This document shows, in pieces, positions 6,446 through 7,965 of a stretch of 7,965 nucleotides of DNA. Each line of letters begins with the position of its first letter. Position 1 is the stretch's first letter. The notes under the pieces were generated by a model. The model made no database searches. It worked only from the letters and a program-made list of their open reading frames with translations, and had not been told where the DNA came from. Location of the stretch: positions 1-7,965 of the forward strand of contig CALLAG010000177.1 in NCBI GenBank assembly GCA_938002705.1. Reading direction: 5' to 3'. A program made the position numbers and the translations under genes. This DNA comes from an uncultured Saprospiraceae bacterium (GTDB lineage Bacteria; Bacteroidota; Bacteroidia; Chitinophagales; Saprospiraceae).

Positions 6446-7965
6446 ATGAAGACGTTAGCAGCACTATTTATATTATTCATGAGCCTTAGTGGAGTATCGC
6501 AATACTCTATCTCAGGTAGAGTTGTCGAAAGTGGTACAGGAGAGTCTATTGACTTTGCTACAGTTGTCGTAGCTGAGATCGGTAGCGGCACCGTCATCAC
6601 AGGAACGACGACAGAAATAGGAGGAACATTTGAGGTAGATGTCACCAAGTCTAATGTATATGTAGAAATCAGCTTTATAGGATATGCTAACAAGACAATA
6701 AGTGATATTAGTTTTGAAAATGATAGTGCTGACTTAGGAGATATACAACTCGGCACAGATGCTAAAATACTCGAAGAAGTCGTCGTCCGAGCGGATAAGT
6801 CTACGACAGAATTTAGACTTGATAAGAGAGTCTTCAATGTAGGGTCGGATCTGAGTACGACAGGTGCTAGTGCATTAGAAGTACTTAATAATGTTCCATC
6901 TGTCAATGTAAGCATAGAGGGAGAGATCGCTCTACGTGGTGCCACTGGCGTTCAGGTATTAATCAATGGAAAGCCATCTGTACTTGCTGACGAATCCAGT
7001 AATGCCCTCGGAACAATCACTGCTGATATGATAGAAAAAATAGAAGTCATTACTAATCCATCAGCCAAATATGAAGCTCAAGGTACTGCTGGCATCATAA
7101 ATATAGTCCTCAAGAAAAATCAAAAGAAAGGCATCAATGGATCAGTATCAGTCAATACTGGAGTACCACATAACCACAGTGTAGGATTCAGTATGAATAA
7201 TCGTACAGAAAAATTTAATCTATTTACTCAGCTCGGTGTAGGGTACAGAGAGCTCCCGTCAGATGTAGAGAATGTTAATAGGGATAATATTAATAACAGA
7301 GAAGTGAGTTCTATAGGTGAGCAGTTTCGTAACGAGACTTTCTATAATTTTATATTAGGATCAGATTATTATATCAATCCGCTTAATATTATAACTCTAT
7401 CAGGAAGTTTTGCTTATGAGGTAGAAGACCAACCGTCTAATATTGATTTTTCGTTATTAGAAGATGATATATTAAAAAGTGCTTGGTCCAGAAGCGAAGT
7501 CACCTCGGCAACTAATCCAAAACTCCAATATGAACTAAATTACAAAAGAGAATTCGAAGATAATAAGGATCATCAATTACTGTTCAGCGCTATAGGTAAC
7601 TATTTTGGAAAGGATCAGTCTTCAGTTTTCACTAATAATTTTACATTAGGCACTGTGAGTCAAGGTAGTCAAAGAACGGCTACTAATTTTAATGAAAATA
7701 AACACACATTCAATTTAGATTATACCAAGCCATTCAATGATCTATGGACACTGGAGACAGGAGTTCAATATCTGATTAATGATGTAGGCAATGATTTTGA
7801 AGTAAGCAACCAAGATGATACTGGAGAGTTTATTGTCGATCAAGGACTAACGAATGTATTCGAGTACAGCCAAGATGTATTAGGTGTATATGCTACTGGT
7901 GCATACGAAGGTCGCCTATGGGGACTTAAGGTAGGCCTAAGGGCTGAGAATACAGATCTCAATAC
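6446..7965 (+). CDS. TonB-dependent outer-membrane receptor, partial (3' end beyond the window)
   Basis: This frame stays open from the ATG at 6446 to the last base, giving 506 residues and no stop. Residues 1-19 (MKTLAALFILFMSLSGVSQ) form a signal peptide. Residues 20-105 are a carboxypeptidase-regulatory-like beta-sandwich (ISGRVVESGTGESIDFATV ... GGTFEV ... ISFIGY). LEEVVVRADK (109-118) leads into the TonB plug at about 123-225, which has ALEVLNNVPSVNV, GVQVLINGKPSVL, and IEKIEVITNPSAKYEAQGTA then GIINIVLKK. After that come alternating beta-strands of the barrel. This order matches Bacteroidota receptors with the OMP beta-barrel (OMP_b-brl) type of C-terminal domain, usually about 750-850 residues, so roughly a third is missing. 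Such proteins import large or scarce ligands using TonB energy. The substrate is unknown, and no SusD partner can be seen in the window. A competing ATG at 6435 reads only four codons. The gene diverges from the kinase/regulator operon, which may control it. Confidence 0.92.
   Translation, partial: MKTLAALFILFMSLSGVSQYSISGRVVESGTGESIDFATVVVAEIGSGTVITGTTTEIGGTFEVDVTKSNVYVEISFIGYANKTISDISFENDSADLGDIQLGTDAKILEEVVVRADKSTTEFRLDKRVFNVGSDLSTTGASALEVLNNVPSVNVSIEGEIALRGATGVQVLINGKPSVLADESSNALGTITADMIEKIEVITNPSAKYEAQGTAGIINIVLKKNQKKGINGSVSVNTGVPHNHSVGFSMNNRTEKFNLFTQLGVGYRELPSDVENVNRDNINNREVSSIGEQFRNETFYNFILGSDYYINPLNIITLSGSFAYEVEDQPSNIDFSLLEDDILKSAWSRSEVTSATNPKLQYELNYKREFEDNKDHQLLFSAIGNYFGKDQSSVFTNNFTLGTVSQGSQRTATNFNENKHTFNLDYTKPFNDLWTLETGVQYLINDVGNDFEVSNQDDTGEFIVDQGLTNVFEYSQDVLGVYATGAYEGRLWGLKVGLRAENTDLN

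Noticed and set aside
6394..6945. A 183-codon minus-strand open frame overlapping the receptor gene
   Set aside because: It lies antisense to the signal peptide, regulatory-like domain and plug of a clear TonB-dependent receptor, and its Ser/Thr/Leu-rich translation resembles no family.

Overview
The window looks like chromosomal DNA from a member of the Bacteroidota. Three things suggest this: an outer-membrane TonB-dependent receptor with an N-terminal carboxypeptidase-regulatory-like domain and the OMP beta-barrel style of plug; AT-rich DNA that uses ATA and AGA codons heavily and shows no clear Shine-Dalgarno sequences; and a textbook Bacteroidota promoter (TTTG, 20 bp, TACATTTG) in front of the first gene. 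No phage, insertion-sequence, CRISPR, tRNA or rRNA signature was seen. The genus cannot be named from this sequence.

Layout: four genes lie on the minus strand and one on the plus strand. At the left edge is an ArsR/SmtB-family repressor gene (start 328) interrupted by an in-frame TAA (83-85). The missing C-terminal helix is still encoded, in the same frame, down to a second stop at 17-19. Its promoter contains a near-perfect palindrome typical of ArsR operators, and the predicted transcription start falls almost on the start codon. A roughly 280-bp spacer follows, then a large gene (613-4338) for a 1241-residue SNF2-family ATPase with all helicase motifs and two SWIM-like zinc-binding patterns near its N terminus. 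A perfect hairpin lies just past its stop codon.

After a 226-bp AT-rich gap comes a two-gene signalling operon, read leftward: a four-helix membrane histidine kinase of the LytS/YehU type (5239-6246) and its LytTR response regulator (4565-5242), overlapping by ATGA. Across a 199-bp divergent spacer, reading right, is the TonB-dependent receptor (6446 to the window end, 506 residues visible, 3' end missing).

The kinase and regulator very probably form a phosphorelay from membrane to DNA. The divergent receptor is a candidate target, but that is inference from position only. The SNF2 ATPase and the ArsR gene share a strand but are separated by a hairpin and a dedicated promoter, so they are probably separate transcription units. 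The features most worth checking are the interrupted ArsR gene and its compact, apparently leaderless and self-repressed promoter.
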